Source: G963663495 sp963663495 (GTDB lineage: Bacteria; Bacteroidota; Rhodothermia; Rhodothermales; Bin80). From it: a stretch of 64,000 nt of DNA. Position numbers and translations under genes: made by a program. The notes under the pieces were generated by a model, which worked only from the letters and a program-made list of their open reading frames with translations, made no database searches and was not told where the DNA came from. The stretch spans positions 2,418,001 through 2,482,000 of the forward strand of contig OY760427.1 in NCBI GenBank assembly GCA_963663495.1, written 5' to 3'. Below are positions 29,509-37,864 of the stretch, piece after piece; the first letter of the stretch is position 1, and each line of letters begins with the position of its first letter.

Positions 29509-30930
29509 TTACCGTACATCGTACCTGAAGAAAGCTACAAATGCTGCGGCGAAGAACAGGATGTTCAACACTGCCAGCAGTCCTATCCCGGGCATGATGA
29601 ACCTACCCACCTCAGAAAGTGACTGTTTTCGGAAGTCAAATGCAGGAAGCTCTTGAGGATCTATGGCTTCCTGCAGCTCTTCATCGCCATAACTATGAAC
29701 AATTCTTATCCCGCCCGTATTTCCGGATTTCTCCTCATGAAACGCAGCGTATATGGCCTGATAACGCTCCGCTGCTTCAAGGTAACGGGTTTTTAATTCC
29801 AGGGATGTGCCAGCCACATGCCCAGCGACCACAGAGAAAACGGCGGTCGGTGAAATCCACGCAAAACCCAAAGCCAAGCGTTGACGCTCCGCAGCACGGT
29901 TCTCACGTTCCTCATTCAGCCGGCTATTGAATTCGTTCATTTTCTCATTACGACCATCTGCCTGAGCTCCCACAAACTCTTTGAAACCGTCCATCCAAGC
30001 TTGCAGTGAATCCCGATTGCCCATCCGTGGGGGATTCTCCTGTTGCCAAGCCATTATGGCTGCGCCATCGTCGTTCCAAAGTTGTGACCGGTATTGGTTT
30101 TTCTCAAAGTTTAGTCTATCAACTGATGGCACGTCAACTGCTCGACCAACCAGCAAAACCGACATGCGGGGCACGATCATCACTGCCGCAATCCAAACTA
30201 CCAGGATGACGAGGAAGGAGCTTGAAGAGCGTCTTGTACTTGACGACACGAGTACAGAGGCCCCAAGAAAGACACCAAGATAGAGGTAAGCGACCAGGAC
30301 GATTACGGCTAGTCGTGCCCATTCTCCACCCGTCAAGGGGACACCAAGGATTGGAAGTAGCGCAGCCCCAATAAGTATCGAAACCAAGAAAGGTATTCCC
30401 AGTGCGATTATTGAACCAATCAACTTGCTCAGGATAAACTGATCTCGTGGTACCGGAGTCGTAAACGCCAGCCTGAGCGTACCGCGTTCCTTTTCTCCGT
30501 TTACCGAATCATACGCGAAGACTATAGCAAACAAGGAAAGAACGATGGTGATAATAAACTCAAGATCCAGGAATCTGAACACCGCATGGATGGGGGCTTC
30601 ATTGAACCGACTGTCTTCAGGCCGGAGCTCCCCTCTTTCACGAATCTGAGTTGTCCTCCCGATATCATTGGACACCCCCGACACAAGCGCCGCCAACGGT
30701 TGCGGAGGAAGGAACACGCGATGCGTAATCTGATCCCAGTCGGTGAGACCCTCCATTTGTCTTACGTTCTCGGTCTTAGCAGCCTCATATTCGGCTTGCA
30801 TCACTTTGTAATTGTGGGCTCCTCCAACAAAAGCGATGACGGTGAGAACGAGACACGCCACAAACGTTGTAGCGAATTTGGTGGTTAGGAGGACTTCCTG
30901 CAGCTCCTTCTTAAGCAGAAGTCTAAACAT
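29509..30930 (-). CDS. ABC-2 type transporter permease (first of a pair)
   Basis: This 473-residue paralogue of the next gene has the same topology: N-terminal helix, soluble loop, helix cluster, long charged insert and C-terminal helix ending FFRYDVR. The conserved motif YDSVNGEKERGTLRLAFTTP sits after the second helix cluster begins. Its ATG at 30928-30930 overlaps the last codons of the ATPase gene by 8 bases, which indicates translational coupling. It should assemble with the downstream permease and the ATPase into an export or gliding-type membrane complex. The function is not identifiable from sequence alone. GldF/GldG-like systems have related folds, but the insert here is different. 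Confidence 0.85.
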   Translation of the reverse strand: MFRLLLKKELQEVLLTTKFATTFVACLVLTVIAFVGGAHNYKVMQAEYEAAKTENVRQMEGLTDWDQITHRVFLPPQPLAALVSGVSNDIGRTTQIRERGELRPEDSRFNEAPIHAVFRFLDLEFIITIVLSLFAIVFAYDSVNGEKERGTLRLAFTTPVPRDQFILSKLIGSIIALGIPFLVSILIGAALLPILGVPLTGGEWARLAVIVLVAYLYLGVFLGASVLVSSSTRRSSSSFLVILVVWIAAVMIVPRMSVLLVGRAVDVPSVDRLNFEKNQYRSQLWNDDGAAIMAWQQENPPRMGNRDSLQAWMDGFKEFVGAQADGRNEKMNEFNSRLNEERENRAAERQRLALGFAWISPTAVFSVVAGHVAGTSLELKTRYLEAAERYQAIYAAFHEEKSGNTGGIRIVHSYGDEELQEAIDPQELPAFDFRKQSLSEVGRFIMPGIGLLAVLNILFFAAAFVAFFRYDVR

Positions 30931-31711
30931 GTGCGGTAGTCATACTCGGAGCAAATTCGACGATTCCTCCGTCCTCTTGCTGTTGCCCCGTGATATACCG
31001 GACATACAGGGCTTCAAGATCTTCATCCATCAGTTCGTCCCTTGATCGCTGCATGACGAGACGACCTTCGTTAATGATCCCCACCTGATCAGCAACACGC
31101 TTTGCCCTAAAGATGTCGTGAGTAGACATCAGGATGGCATGTCCCTCCTCTCTCAAGGAAAGAAGCAGGTTAATGAACTCAAACGCCGCCTTGGGATCTA
31201 GTCCGCTCGTAGGCTCATCAAGTAATATGGCAGGTGCATCACGCAGGACAGCGATGGCTATCCCGCATTTTTGGCGCATCCCCTTGGAGAAACCCTTGAG
31301 CCGACGATTATGGGCCTCTTCTTCAAGCCCGACGCGTAGGAGCACATCCCGGTAAGCATCGCGCGAAAACTTCTTATGGGTCCCCAAACGGGCAAAGAAA
31401 TCCAAATTCTGGACTGCCGTAAAGTTGGGATACAGCATCACATTCTCAGACACGTATGCGACGCGCTTCTTAGCTTTCAGTGGGTACCTATGCGTAACGA
31501 TGTCGTCAACGCGAGCCTCTCCACTTGTCGGCTCAATAAAGTTCAGGAAGAGATTGAGCGCGGTCGATTTGCCTGCTCCGTTACCACCGAGCATGACATA
31601 AACCTGTCCCGGGAATACCTTAAAGGAAAGGCCATCCAATGCCAACGTGCCATCCCCATAGCGTTTGGTCAGCGCGATAGCCTCAAGCATGGGGTGGGTT
31701 CCCGTATCCAT
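30923..31711 (-). CDS. ABC transporter ATP-binding protein of ABC-2 exporter
   Basis: This nucleotide-binding subunit energises the two downstream permeases. It has Walker A GGNGAGKST, a Q-loop region YVSENVMLYPNFTAVQNL, a signature variant LKGFSKGMRQKCGIA, Walker B AILLDEPTSGLD and the H-loop MSTHD. From ATG 31711 (MDTGTHPMLEAIALTKRYG) it is 262 residues, the usual length for the CcmA/NosF-like class. The open frame could extend to 31828, but that part is unlike the family, and a start at 31690 is also possible. It is the first gene of a three-gene minus-strand operon. About 180 bases separate it from the divergent DruA-like fragment. Confidence 0.88.
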   Translation of the reverse strand: MDTGTHPMLEAIALTKRYGDGTLALDGLSFKVFPGQVYVMLGGNGAGKSTALNLFLNFIEPTSGEARVDDIVTHRYPLKAKKRVAYVSENVMLYPNFTAVQNLDFFARLGTHKKFSRDAYRDVLLRVGLEEEAHNRRLKGFSKGMRQKCGIAIAVLRDAPAILLDEPTSGLDPKAAFEFINLLLSLREEGHAILMSTHDIFRAKRVADQVGIINEGRLVMQRSRDELMDEDLEALYVRYITGQQQEDGGIVEFAPSMTTAHV

Positions 31712-31895
31712 GTTTCCGTGGTCAGTCCTTAGTGGGCAATATAGGGTTATTTGATCTGTCCCAACAACGATGCCGTTCTTGCGATTGTTATGGCAACGGG
31801 CCACGCGCGCTGCCAATGCAGGTGCCATGGCTTGCGCTGCCTACCCTTTAATATTGCCTCCTGACTATTGCGTTTTTGTCTGTTAGTTTACCGGC

Positions 31896-32371
31896 ATGTG
31901 GGTGCAGCATCAGATACTTACCACGCTTCGCGGCGCGGAACCAACCTTGCACCGTATTCTGGAGGTACATGGTGACAAGAGCCGCACCGCAGTCAGTCGC
32001 ATTGTTTGCGAGCAATACCGCTTTATGGATGCTCGCGGGCGGCCGCAGTGGGCCGGATGCTTGAAAGCGCTACGTACGCTGGAGGCAGAGAACAAGATTG
32101 TACTGCCTGTTTCGCAGCGGACTGGTCGGATTGCCGGGCCGCGTTTGTTGGAAGCTCCGGTGGAGGCGCCGGCGGATGTACCGGATACGGTGGGTGAGGT
32201 TGAAGATCTTGAGGTCGTGCTGGTCTCCGACCGCGATGCTACCACGATCTGGAATACGCTGATGACCAAGGAGCATCCCCGCGGTTTGAAGACCCTTGTG
32301 GGGGCCCAGGTGTGATTCGTGTTTCAGAGTGCGCATGGGATACTTGGGCGTGTGCCAAGAAGACAAAAGGA
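31896..32371 (+). pseudogene. DUF4338 (DruA-like) transposase-type protein, N-terminal fragment
   Basis: The frame encodes an N-terminal winged-helix-like region with SRIVCEQYRFMDARGRPQ and a GCLKALRTLEAENKIVLP helix. It then enters the DUF4338 domain (LEVVLVSDRDATTIWNTLM, KEHPRGLKTLVGAQV). A TGA at 32313-32315 interrupts it, yet the same frame continues FVFQSAHGILG, the expected next DUF4338 segment, so the stop looks like a nonsense mutation. Homology then ends at the group II intron start. The rest of the gene is absent from the window. Such stand-alone DruA-like proteins are usually encoded by insertion sequences; the other Druantia genes are not here, so this is not a Druantia locus. Confidence 0.65.
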
Positions 32372-32525
32372 GTGCGCCAGGCTAACTGGCAAGGTATAGC
32401 GGGTGAAAGTCCCGTAGTATGAAGCTACAACCAAGTACATATTTCCGCGAGCCGTGCGTGGCTACTCGTGAGGGTAGACGCGAAGCGTCGGTAGCGGTGC
32501 GTGTGGCCAGGGACATGGAGCATCG

Positions 32526-33225
32526 GTACGCCAGGCTAACTGGCAAGGATATAGCGGGTGGAAGTCCCGTAATATGAAGCAAGAATCAAGCACATATTTT
32601 CGCGAGCCGTGCGCGGTCACTCGTGAGGGTGGACGTGAAGTGTCGGTAGCGGCGCATATGGCCAGGGATATTGAGCAACGAAAGATGTGTCGTTCGGGTC
32701 GCCGAGATTATCGGTGCGGTCGAAGGCAATATGTTCGTCATCGTTATGGTGAGAGGGCGGACAGGCCCGCGGTGTCTAAGCCCCCATGGACGTATGTACA
32801 TATCCTGCCGGGACCTGGGAGATCTTTTCAACGCCCAGCGCCAAGGGCGGGGCCGCCGAAGCGTAGGCGAAATGCTGATCGGAGGATGTACGTTGAAGAG
32901 AAGTCCGATGCGATGATAGTAGCGATGAAGCTGGCGAACAAAGCATGGAAGACCATGTGGCGGAGTTGGTGGAGCGAAGCGTCGCACCCGAGGGGAAACC
33001 GTAGTTCCCGGCATGCACTGGACGCAGAACCAGGTTCGTATGCAACATGGCACGCACTGGACACAGAGCCAGGTTCGTATGCCAGGGGAAGGTGCGGTTA
33101 CGGCAACGGACCGGTTTGCTGGTCTGTTAACGTCATGCGCGGGGGCGCGACCCAAGGGAAGAGCCGGATGCGTTAGCGCGCATGTCCGGATCTGTGCGGG
33201 GCCTCCGGGGAAACCCGGGGGCTAC
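32526..33225 (+). mobile_element. inner group II intron, ORF-less derivative
   Basis: This 700-base intron is closely related to the outer one and inserted in its domain I. It begins GTACGCCAGGCTAACTGG, aligning with GTGCGCCAGGCTAACTGG of the outer intron. It carries full-length domain I to III-like sequence, a shrunken domain IV, domain V at 33161-33194, and a domain VI-like stem ending GGGCTAC. Domain IV keeps the first part of the RT gene region and its very end; nearly everything between is deleted. It also holds an imperfect tandem duplication of about 39 bases at roughly 33009-33080 (CACTGGACGCAGAACCAGG, then CACTGGACACAGAGCCAGG). It can only move or splice with help in trans. Confidence 0.72.
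33161..33194 (+). ncRNA. group II intron domain V (inner intron)
   Basis: The 34-base hairpin GAGCCGGATGCGTTAGCGCG... closes with CATGTCCGGATCT. It contains the catalytic AGC triad near its 5' end and the dinucleotide bulge on the 3' side. It is nearly identical to the domain V at 34930-34963. Confidence 0.8.
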
Positions 33226-33436
33226 CGCGAGAAAGACTTCTTGTTCGGGTTGCCGAGGCTCTTCCTTTGGTCGAAGGCAACATGTCCGTCATCGTTATGG
33301 TAAGACGGCGGACAGGCCCGCGGTGTCCGAGACCCCATGGACGCACGTACATACCTTGTCGGGACCTGGGAGGTTTTCATACTGTCCTGCAGTCGTGCGG
33401 GACCGCGAAGGAAAGGTGGAGACACCGTAACCGGAG

Positions 33437-34945
33437 ATGCACGGTATGAAGAAGTCAGACGACAGCATAGTAGCGATGAATGCTGCGAACAAAGGGGACG
33501 ATACCCTGGCGGAGCAGCGGGAGCGAAGGCTGTCGCCCGAGGGGAAATCGCGAGATCCTACCACGCACCAGGCGCAGAAATGGGCTCGCGTGTCACAGGG
33601 GAAGGAGCGGTTACGGGAGTTCGTGAAGCGAAACCCAGCGGAGCGTCTCACGACGTTACTGCACCATGTCAGCATGGAAGCGCTTAGGACTGCCTTCCAC
33701 GCGCAGAAGTGTGAAGCGGCACCGGGAGTGGATGGTATGACATGGGAGAGGTACGCGGAGGATTTGGAGGACCGTTTGACGGACCTTCACCGACGTGTAC
33801 ATACAGGAGCGTACCGGGCGACCCCGTCCAAGCGGGTAGAGATACCCAAGCCGGACGGAGGTACACGACCGCTTGGCATGGCTGCACTGGAGGACAAGAT
33901 CGTCCAGAGGGCTGTGGTGGAACGTATACTGACTCCGATTTTCGAGGAGGAGTTTGTGGGTTTCAGCTATGGGTTCCGGCCGAAGCGCAGCGCGCACGAC
34001 GTGTTGGATGCTTTGGCATACGTGATAGAGCGTCGCAAGGTCAACTACATTGTGGACGCCGACATTCGCAAGTTCTTTGACACGGTAAACCAGGAGTGGC
34101 TTATCCGCTTCTTGGAGCATCGTATTGCGGATAAGCGGGTGATTCGGTTGATCAGCAAGTGGTTGAAGGCGGGCGTGATGGTAGATGGGATGTGGCGGGA
34201 TAGTGAGGAGGGTACACCGCAGGGTGCGGTGATTTCCCCTATACTGGCCAACATTTATCTTCATTACGTGTTGGATCTTTGGACCGATGCATGGCGCAAG
34301 TCACAGCGGAGTGCGGGGGAGGTCTACATCATTCGTTATGCGGATGATTTCGTGGTGTGTTTCCAGTACGAGGGGACAGCGCAACGTTATCTGCGTGCAC
34401 TGCGGGATCGGCTTGATAAGTTCGGGTTGAGACTGCATCCGAGGAAGACTCGTCTGATTGAATTCGGGCGACATGCCGAGGAAGATCGCAGGAAGCGTGG
34501 TGAGGGTCGACCGGAGACATTCGACTTTCTGGGATTTACGCATTATTGTCGTAGAGATCGGAGGGGGCGATTTAGTCTTGGTCGTAAGCCGATAGCCAAG
34601 CGTATGGCTCGTTTTCTGAAGCGCGTGAAGGGGCAGTTGATTCGCCGCATGCACCGCCCGGTGCACGAGACGGAGAAATGGTTGGGGCGGGTGCTCAACG
34701 GATGGTTGAATTACTATGCCGTACCGACGAGTTACCGGTACCTTGCGAGCTGCTACATCCGGCTGTACTGGATATGGATGCGCGTGCTACGACGACGTTC
34801 CCAGCGGGATCGTACGACGTGGGACACGATGGACAAGCTCACTGCGATACACTGGCCGAAGTTGGAGATCCGGCACCCATGGCCTTCCACACGATTCACC
34901 GTTAAGCGCGCTGGCGCGACCCAAGGGAGGAGCCGGATGCGTTAA
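33437..34945 (+). CDS. ltrA: group II intron reverse transcriptase/maturase
   Basis: This 502-residue intron-encoded protein helps the intron RNA splice and copies it into DNA during retrohoming. RT motifs are in order: PGVDGMTWERYAEDL (RT1 region), IPKPDGGTRPLGMAALEDKIVQ, FVGFSYGFRPKRSAHDVLDAL, IVDADIRKFFDTVN (first Asp), EGTPQGAVISPILANIYLHY and IIRYADDFVV with the catalytic YADD. The maturase X region follows, with FDFLGFTHY and GWLNYYAVPTSYRYL. No HNH endonuclease domain is present. The stop codon lies inside domain V, so the last residues (GRSRMR) are encoded by ribozyme core sequence. ATG 33437 is used; 33446 is an alternative. All catalytic residues are intact, so it could serve both introns here. 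Confidence 0.93.
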   Translation: MHGMKKSDDSIVAMNAANKGDDTLAEQRERRLSPEGKSRDPTTHQAQKWARVSQGKERLREFVKRNPAERLTTLLHHVSMEALRTAFHAQKCEAAPGVDGMTWERYAEDLEDRLTDLHRRVHTGAYRATPSKRVEIPKPDGGTRPLGMAALEDKIVQRAVVERILTPIFEEEFVGFSYGFRPKRSAHDVLDALAYVIERRKVNYIVDADIRKFFDTVNQEWLIRFLEHRIADKRVIRLISKWLKAGVMVDGMWRDSEEGTPQGAVISPILANIYLHYVLDLWTDAWRKSQRSAGEVYIIRYADDFVVCFQYEGTAQRYLRALRDRLDKFGLRLHPRKTRLIEFGRHAEEDRRKRGEGRPETFDFLGFTHYCRRDRRGRFSLGRKPIAKRMARFLKRVKGQLIRRMHRPVHETEKWLGRVLNGWLNYYAVPTSYRYLASCYIRLYWIWMRVLRRRSQRDRTTWDTMDKLTAIHWPKLEIRHPWPSTRFTVKRAGATQGRSRMR

Positions 34946-34963
34946 CGCGCACGTCTGGATCTG
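34930..34963 (+). ncRNA. group II intron domain V (outer intron)
   Basis: The 34-base hairpin GAGCCGGATGCGTTAACGCG... closes with CACGTCTGGATCT, carrying the AGC triad. It overlaps the final codons and stop of the RT gene. Confidence 0.8.
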
Positions 34964-35002
34964 TCCGGGGGGCCCGGGGCGACTCGGGTCCCTACCGGTA
35001 TG

Positions 35003-35786
35003 GAAAAACGAAGGAAAGACGCATCGCGGCTATCTTTGGGTATACCTGGCACCGCGGGCGAAGGTGGTGATGATGGATTACAGCCCGAGCCGTGCGCGCG
35101 CTGGACCGTGGGAATTCTTGCGCGGATATAGAGGGGCGATGCAAACCGACGGGTATGTGGTGTACGATGCGTTTGGTACGCGGGGCGGGATAACGCTGTT
35201 TGGATGTATGGCGCATGCGCGTCGCAAGTTTTATGACTGCAGGAAAAAGGAGCCCAAGAAGGTGCGCCATGTAATGGAGGAAATCCGGCAGTTGTATGCA
35301 ATAGAGCGTGGGTTGCGTAAGGAGGGAGCTGGTCCGGCTCGGCGTGTAGAGGTACGACAGGAGGAGGCACGACCGGTACTGGAGAAGTTGAAGCCATGGC
35401 TTGAGGAGAGTCGTGAGCACCGGCCGAGTGCGGGATGGGATGAAGCCGTGGGGTACATGCTCAACAGGTGGGAGAAGCTGGCTTGTTACCTGGAAGACGG
35501 CAAGGTTGAGATTGATAACAATCTGGTCGAGAACCAGATGCGAGCGATTGCGCTTGGTCGAAAAAACCATCTGTTTGCGGGATCGCATGCGGCAGCGCAG
35601 CGGTCCGCAGTACTGTACGCTCTTTTTGCCACATGCAAGTTGCAATCGACAAACCCGATTGAATGGCTTACCGACGTACTACGCCGTCTTCCGACACATC
35701 CTGCCGACCGCATGGCTGAACTCTTGCCCCATCATTGGAAAGCCAGTCGGGACTTGCAGCAAGCTACCGTCAAGAAAGCGGCATAG
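35003..35786 (+). pseudogene. IS66 transposase, C-terminal half
   Basis: This is the C-terminal 260 residues of an IS66 TnpC, from KNEGKTHRGYLWVYLAP to the stop. It differs at only a few positions from the copy at 18583-20133. It keeps the second Asp (QTDGYVVYDAF) and the Glu region (DNNLVENQMRAIALGRK) but lacks the first Asp, the coiled coil and the zinc-finger region. An open frame runs upstream through the intron end, but that is chance. It was truncated when intron and IS66 sequences were joined to the DruA-like fragment. Confidence 0.88.
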
Positions 35787-35973
35787 GAGCCCCTAAACAG
35801 GCGCGCCCGGGTCATCCGATAGATCCGTGTACTGGTCTGCGAATACGCTGTCAGGTACTTGACTCCTGCACACCCAACCGACGCTAGCCTATAAACCTTC
35901 GAATCGCGCTCTAACTTACTCTAATTGAGAGAGTAAATACCCTCGGTTATAAGGTACTTCACCGGACGGATAC
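35003..35973 (+). mobile_element. IS66 element, 5'-truncated at the intron
   Basis: This is the right-hand 970 bases of an IS66 element like the one at 18396-20467, nearly identical to it. It begins abruptly at the 3' end of the group II intron (GGAAAAACGAAGGAAAG) and ends with the inverted repeat GTACTTCACCGGACGGATAC at 35954-35973. The missing left half is not on the other side of the intron. Confidence 0.88.
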
Positions 35974-35975
35974 AT

Positions 35976-36105
35976 TCAAACCACCCTAAACCAACTTCAA
36001 CCGATCCGGTAAATCTTACCATCCATTGCTCCTGAAAAAAACGGTCCAAATATGGCCACGGGAGAATTCCGTAGGTTAGTAGCACTACGAAATGACGAAG
36101 TTAGG
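35976..36105 (+). mobile_element. right-end fragment of an IS1634-like element
   Basis: These 130 bases match 2482-2612, the non-coding right end of the complete IS1634-like element, with a handful of substitutions, and finish GACGAAGTTAGG. No transposase remains. It lies between a truncated IS66 element and a truncated IS4-type transposase, and probably shortened the latter. Confidence 0.85.
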
Positions 36106-37150
36106 GTATGAGAAGCCTAAGGGGGAGCATGCTGCCGGGACGCAGCAATGGATAGAGGGTCTTCATGATATTGAGGAGGCGGCGGAGACGCTGCCTCGCA
36201 AGACGCAGGTGATCTGTGTTATGGATCGGGAGGCGGACATCTTTGCGCTTTTTGCGGAGCGGGATGGGCTGCGGCGTACGGATGTAATAGTACGAGCCAA
36301 ACACGACCGGAATCTGGGCAAGGAGAAGGCACGGTTATTCAAGGCGATGCGGAAGGGTCCGTCGGCAGGCATGATGCACCTGTCGGTGACACGCGTGAGC
36401 CGTCGTGCGAAGTCGGGGCGTGTGACGAATGAGGGTCGGCCGGCCCGTAATGCGCTTATGGAGGTGCGCTATAGGAAGGTAATCCTCCCCCCTACCAAGA
36501 AGAAAAAGAAGCAGGAGGTGGTGCAGGATACCGAAGCCCCTGATTCTTCCGAAACACCTGTACCTCCTACCGATAAGGACCCGCAGCGGGAGCCGGTGCA
36601 ACTATGGGGGGTACATATTCGTGAGTCGGTTCCTCCCAAGAATGCGAAGCGGATTGAGTGGTACCTCTTAACCTCGTGCCCGGTGACATCGCTGGAGGAA
36701 GCGGAAGCGATCATTAACTACTACGGGCTGCGCTGGCGTGTAGAGGACACGTTTCGCGTGCTCAAGAGTGGTTGTAAGGTGGAGAAGTTGCGCATGCAAA
36801 AGGCCTCGTTATTGCGCCACGCTATCACCATCCACATGGTAACAGCGTGGCGCGTACTACTGATGACGCTTCTGGGTCGTACTTCCCCGGAGATGGAGGC
36901 CGGGGTGATGTTCACCGATGTGGAGCTGTCTGTGCTCCGCACATACTCGAAGCGTTATGGTCTTTCGGATCCCACCAACTTGTTAGCGGCGGTGCTGTTG
37001 GTGGCTATAATGGGCGGTTATGCGCCGCGGAAGAATCGTCAACCAGGTCACACTGTGCTGTGGCGCGGATACAGCAGTCTGCAAATCCGGGCAAGTCATC
37101 ATGAGGATTTGGCCGCAACAGGTCAACTGGTGGTGCGTCCTCCTCCATAG
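36106..37150 (+). pseudogene. IS4-family (Tn5-like) transposase, N-terminally truncated
   Basis: About 347 C-terminal residues of a DDE transposase of the IS50/Tn5-like IS4 group remain. CVMDREADIFALFAERDGL holds the second catalytic Asp region. INYYGLRWRVEDTFRVLKSGCKVEKL is the family Y-(2)-R-(3)-E-(6)-K signature with the catalytic Glu. The N-terminal third with the first Asp is missing. The open frame can be read from an ATG at 36092, but that codon lies in the neighbouring IS1634 fragment. A lysine-rich stretch KKKKKQEVV followed by a proline/acidic linker (about 150-170 residues in) looks like an insertion relative to Tn5. Confidence 0.82.
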
Positions 37151-37547
37151 GATAGGTCTGTGCTCACCTCCTGATTTTCTCTGCCTAAGGCTCGTGCTAT
37201 CAGCACGAGGGGCCATGTCATTGATTTTGCGGCGATCAGCGAATCGCGGTAACCGCATTGTTATGTCCGCCCGAGGAACGCGGCACATTGACACCGCTCT
37301 ATGTGCCGATCCGCACAGGGAATTGCGCTCAGCCACCGATCTGTACCTTACCCTGTTACCCGGATCTGGTGCTGTTGCCCCACAAAACCACATAACAACG
37401 TGCTAACCGACCCAGTTGACACCCCCTCTTGTCAAGCTAGCTAATGTGGGCGGTAGGCAGGGCTTGTGCATTGCAAAACGGGGGTGCATGAAGAGTCCGG
37501 CGGGTGGCGCGATGCTCCGCGAGGTACGCTTCCGTTCACCATTCACC
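37151..37547. other. non-coding region after IS4 fragment
   Basis: There is no gene here. It begins with a perfect 8-bp hairpin, CTCGTGCT/AGCACGAG, at 37191-37209 without a T-tract. Beyond that is about 340 bases of unassigned sequence, probably the right flank of the IS4 element and old insertion debris. Confidence 0.5.
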
Positions 37548-37580
37548 GAGCCCGGCATGCGGTTTTCCCGCACCGGGCTC
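37548..37580 (-). ncRNA. isolated group II intron domain V remnant
   Basis: On the minus strand, GAGCCCGGTGCGGGAAAACC... closing ATGCCGGGCTC forms a domain V hairpin, with the AGC triad, a GAAA-type loop and a 3' bulge. It is preceded by GGAGA as in many bacterial introns. Its loop and stem sequences differ from the introns at 32-35 kb, so it comes from a different intron. No RT gene or 5' domains are nearby. Confidence 0.6.
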
Positions 37581-37640
37581 TCCATGCGGATCGCATGTGT
37601 GCCGCGGCGACATGAATTTAACGCGGAATAGTTCAGCGCT

Positions 37641-37836
37641 ATGGTCATGAAAGCGGGATAGGAGCCCCTCCCGGGGTATCAGATAGATCCGTTTATAAGT
37701 CTGCGAACACGCCGTGAAGTACTCGCCTCCTGCATACCCAACCGACGCCAGCATATTATCCTTCGGATCGCGATCTGGCTTGCTCTAATTGAGAAAGTAA
37801 ATGACCTTATTGATATGTACCTACCCGTACGGATAC
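37641..37836 (+). mobile_element. IS66 right-end remnant
   Basis: About 195 bases align with the non-coding right end of the IS66 elements: the last transposase codons, then AGGAGCCCC, then CTCTAATTGAGAAAGTAAATG. It finishes with a degraded inverted repeat at 37817-37836 (GTACCTACCCGTACGGATAC). This is a fourth IS66 trace in the window. Confidence 0.78.
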
Positions 37837-37864
37837 GCAAATTGGGCCCTCGGCGGGATCCGAA

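Larger units (their letters stand above)
32372..34995 (+). mobile_element. outer group II intron with RT, interrupted by a second intron
   Basis: This group II intron begins with the consensus-type 5' end GTGCG at 32372 and ends with a domain VI-like stem closing CCCTAC at 34995. Its first 154 bases (32372-32525) include the characteristic GCGGGTGAAAGTCCCG segment. Continuity then breaks at 32526 and resumes at 33226. Joining the flanks reproduces the inner intron's own sequence at that point (GGGACATGGAGCATCG then GAGAAAG, against GGGATATTGAGCAACGAAAG). Without the insert the outer intron is 1924 bases, with the RT gene in domain IV and domain V at about 34930-34963. The 5' flank is DruA-like and the 3' flank is IS66. 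Confidence 0.75.

Noticed and set aside
30923..31828. Upstream extension of the ABC ATPase to 31828
   Set aside because: The first 39 residues show no family resemblance, and the ABC domain begins normally from the internal ATG at 31711 or 31690.
31896..32371. Druantia-type anti-phage system
   Set aside because: Only an N-terminal DruA-like fragment with a stop codon is present. The other Druantia genes are absent, and such single proteins commonly belong to insertion sequences.
33437..34945. Retron or diversity-generating retroelement RT
   Set aside because: The protein has a maturase X region and is embedded in group II ribozyme sequence with domain V. No msr/msd or template/variable repeat pair was seen.
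36092..36105. ATG at 36092 as start of the IS4-type transposase
   Set aside because: The codon belongs to the right end of the adjoining IS1634-like fragment. The transposase lacks its N-terminal third, so the start is accidental.
37191..37209. Hairpin after the IS4 transposase as a rho-independent terminator
   Set aside because: It has a perfect 8-bp stem but no T-tract on either side, so I only note it as a structure.
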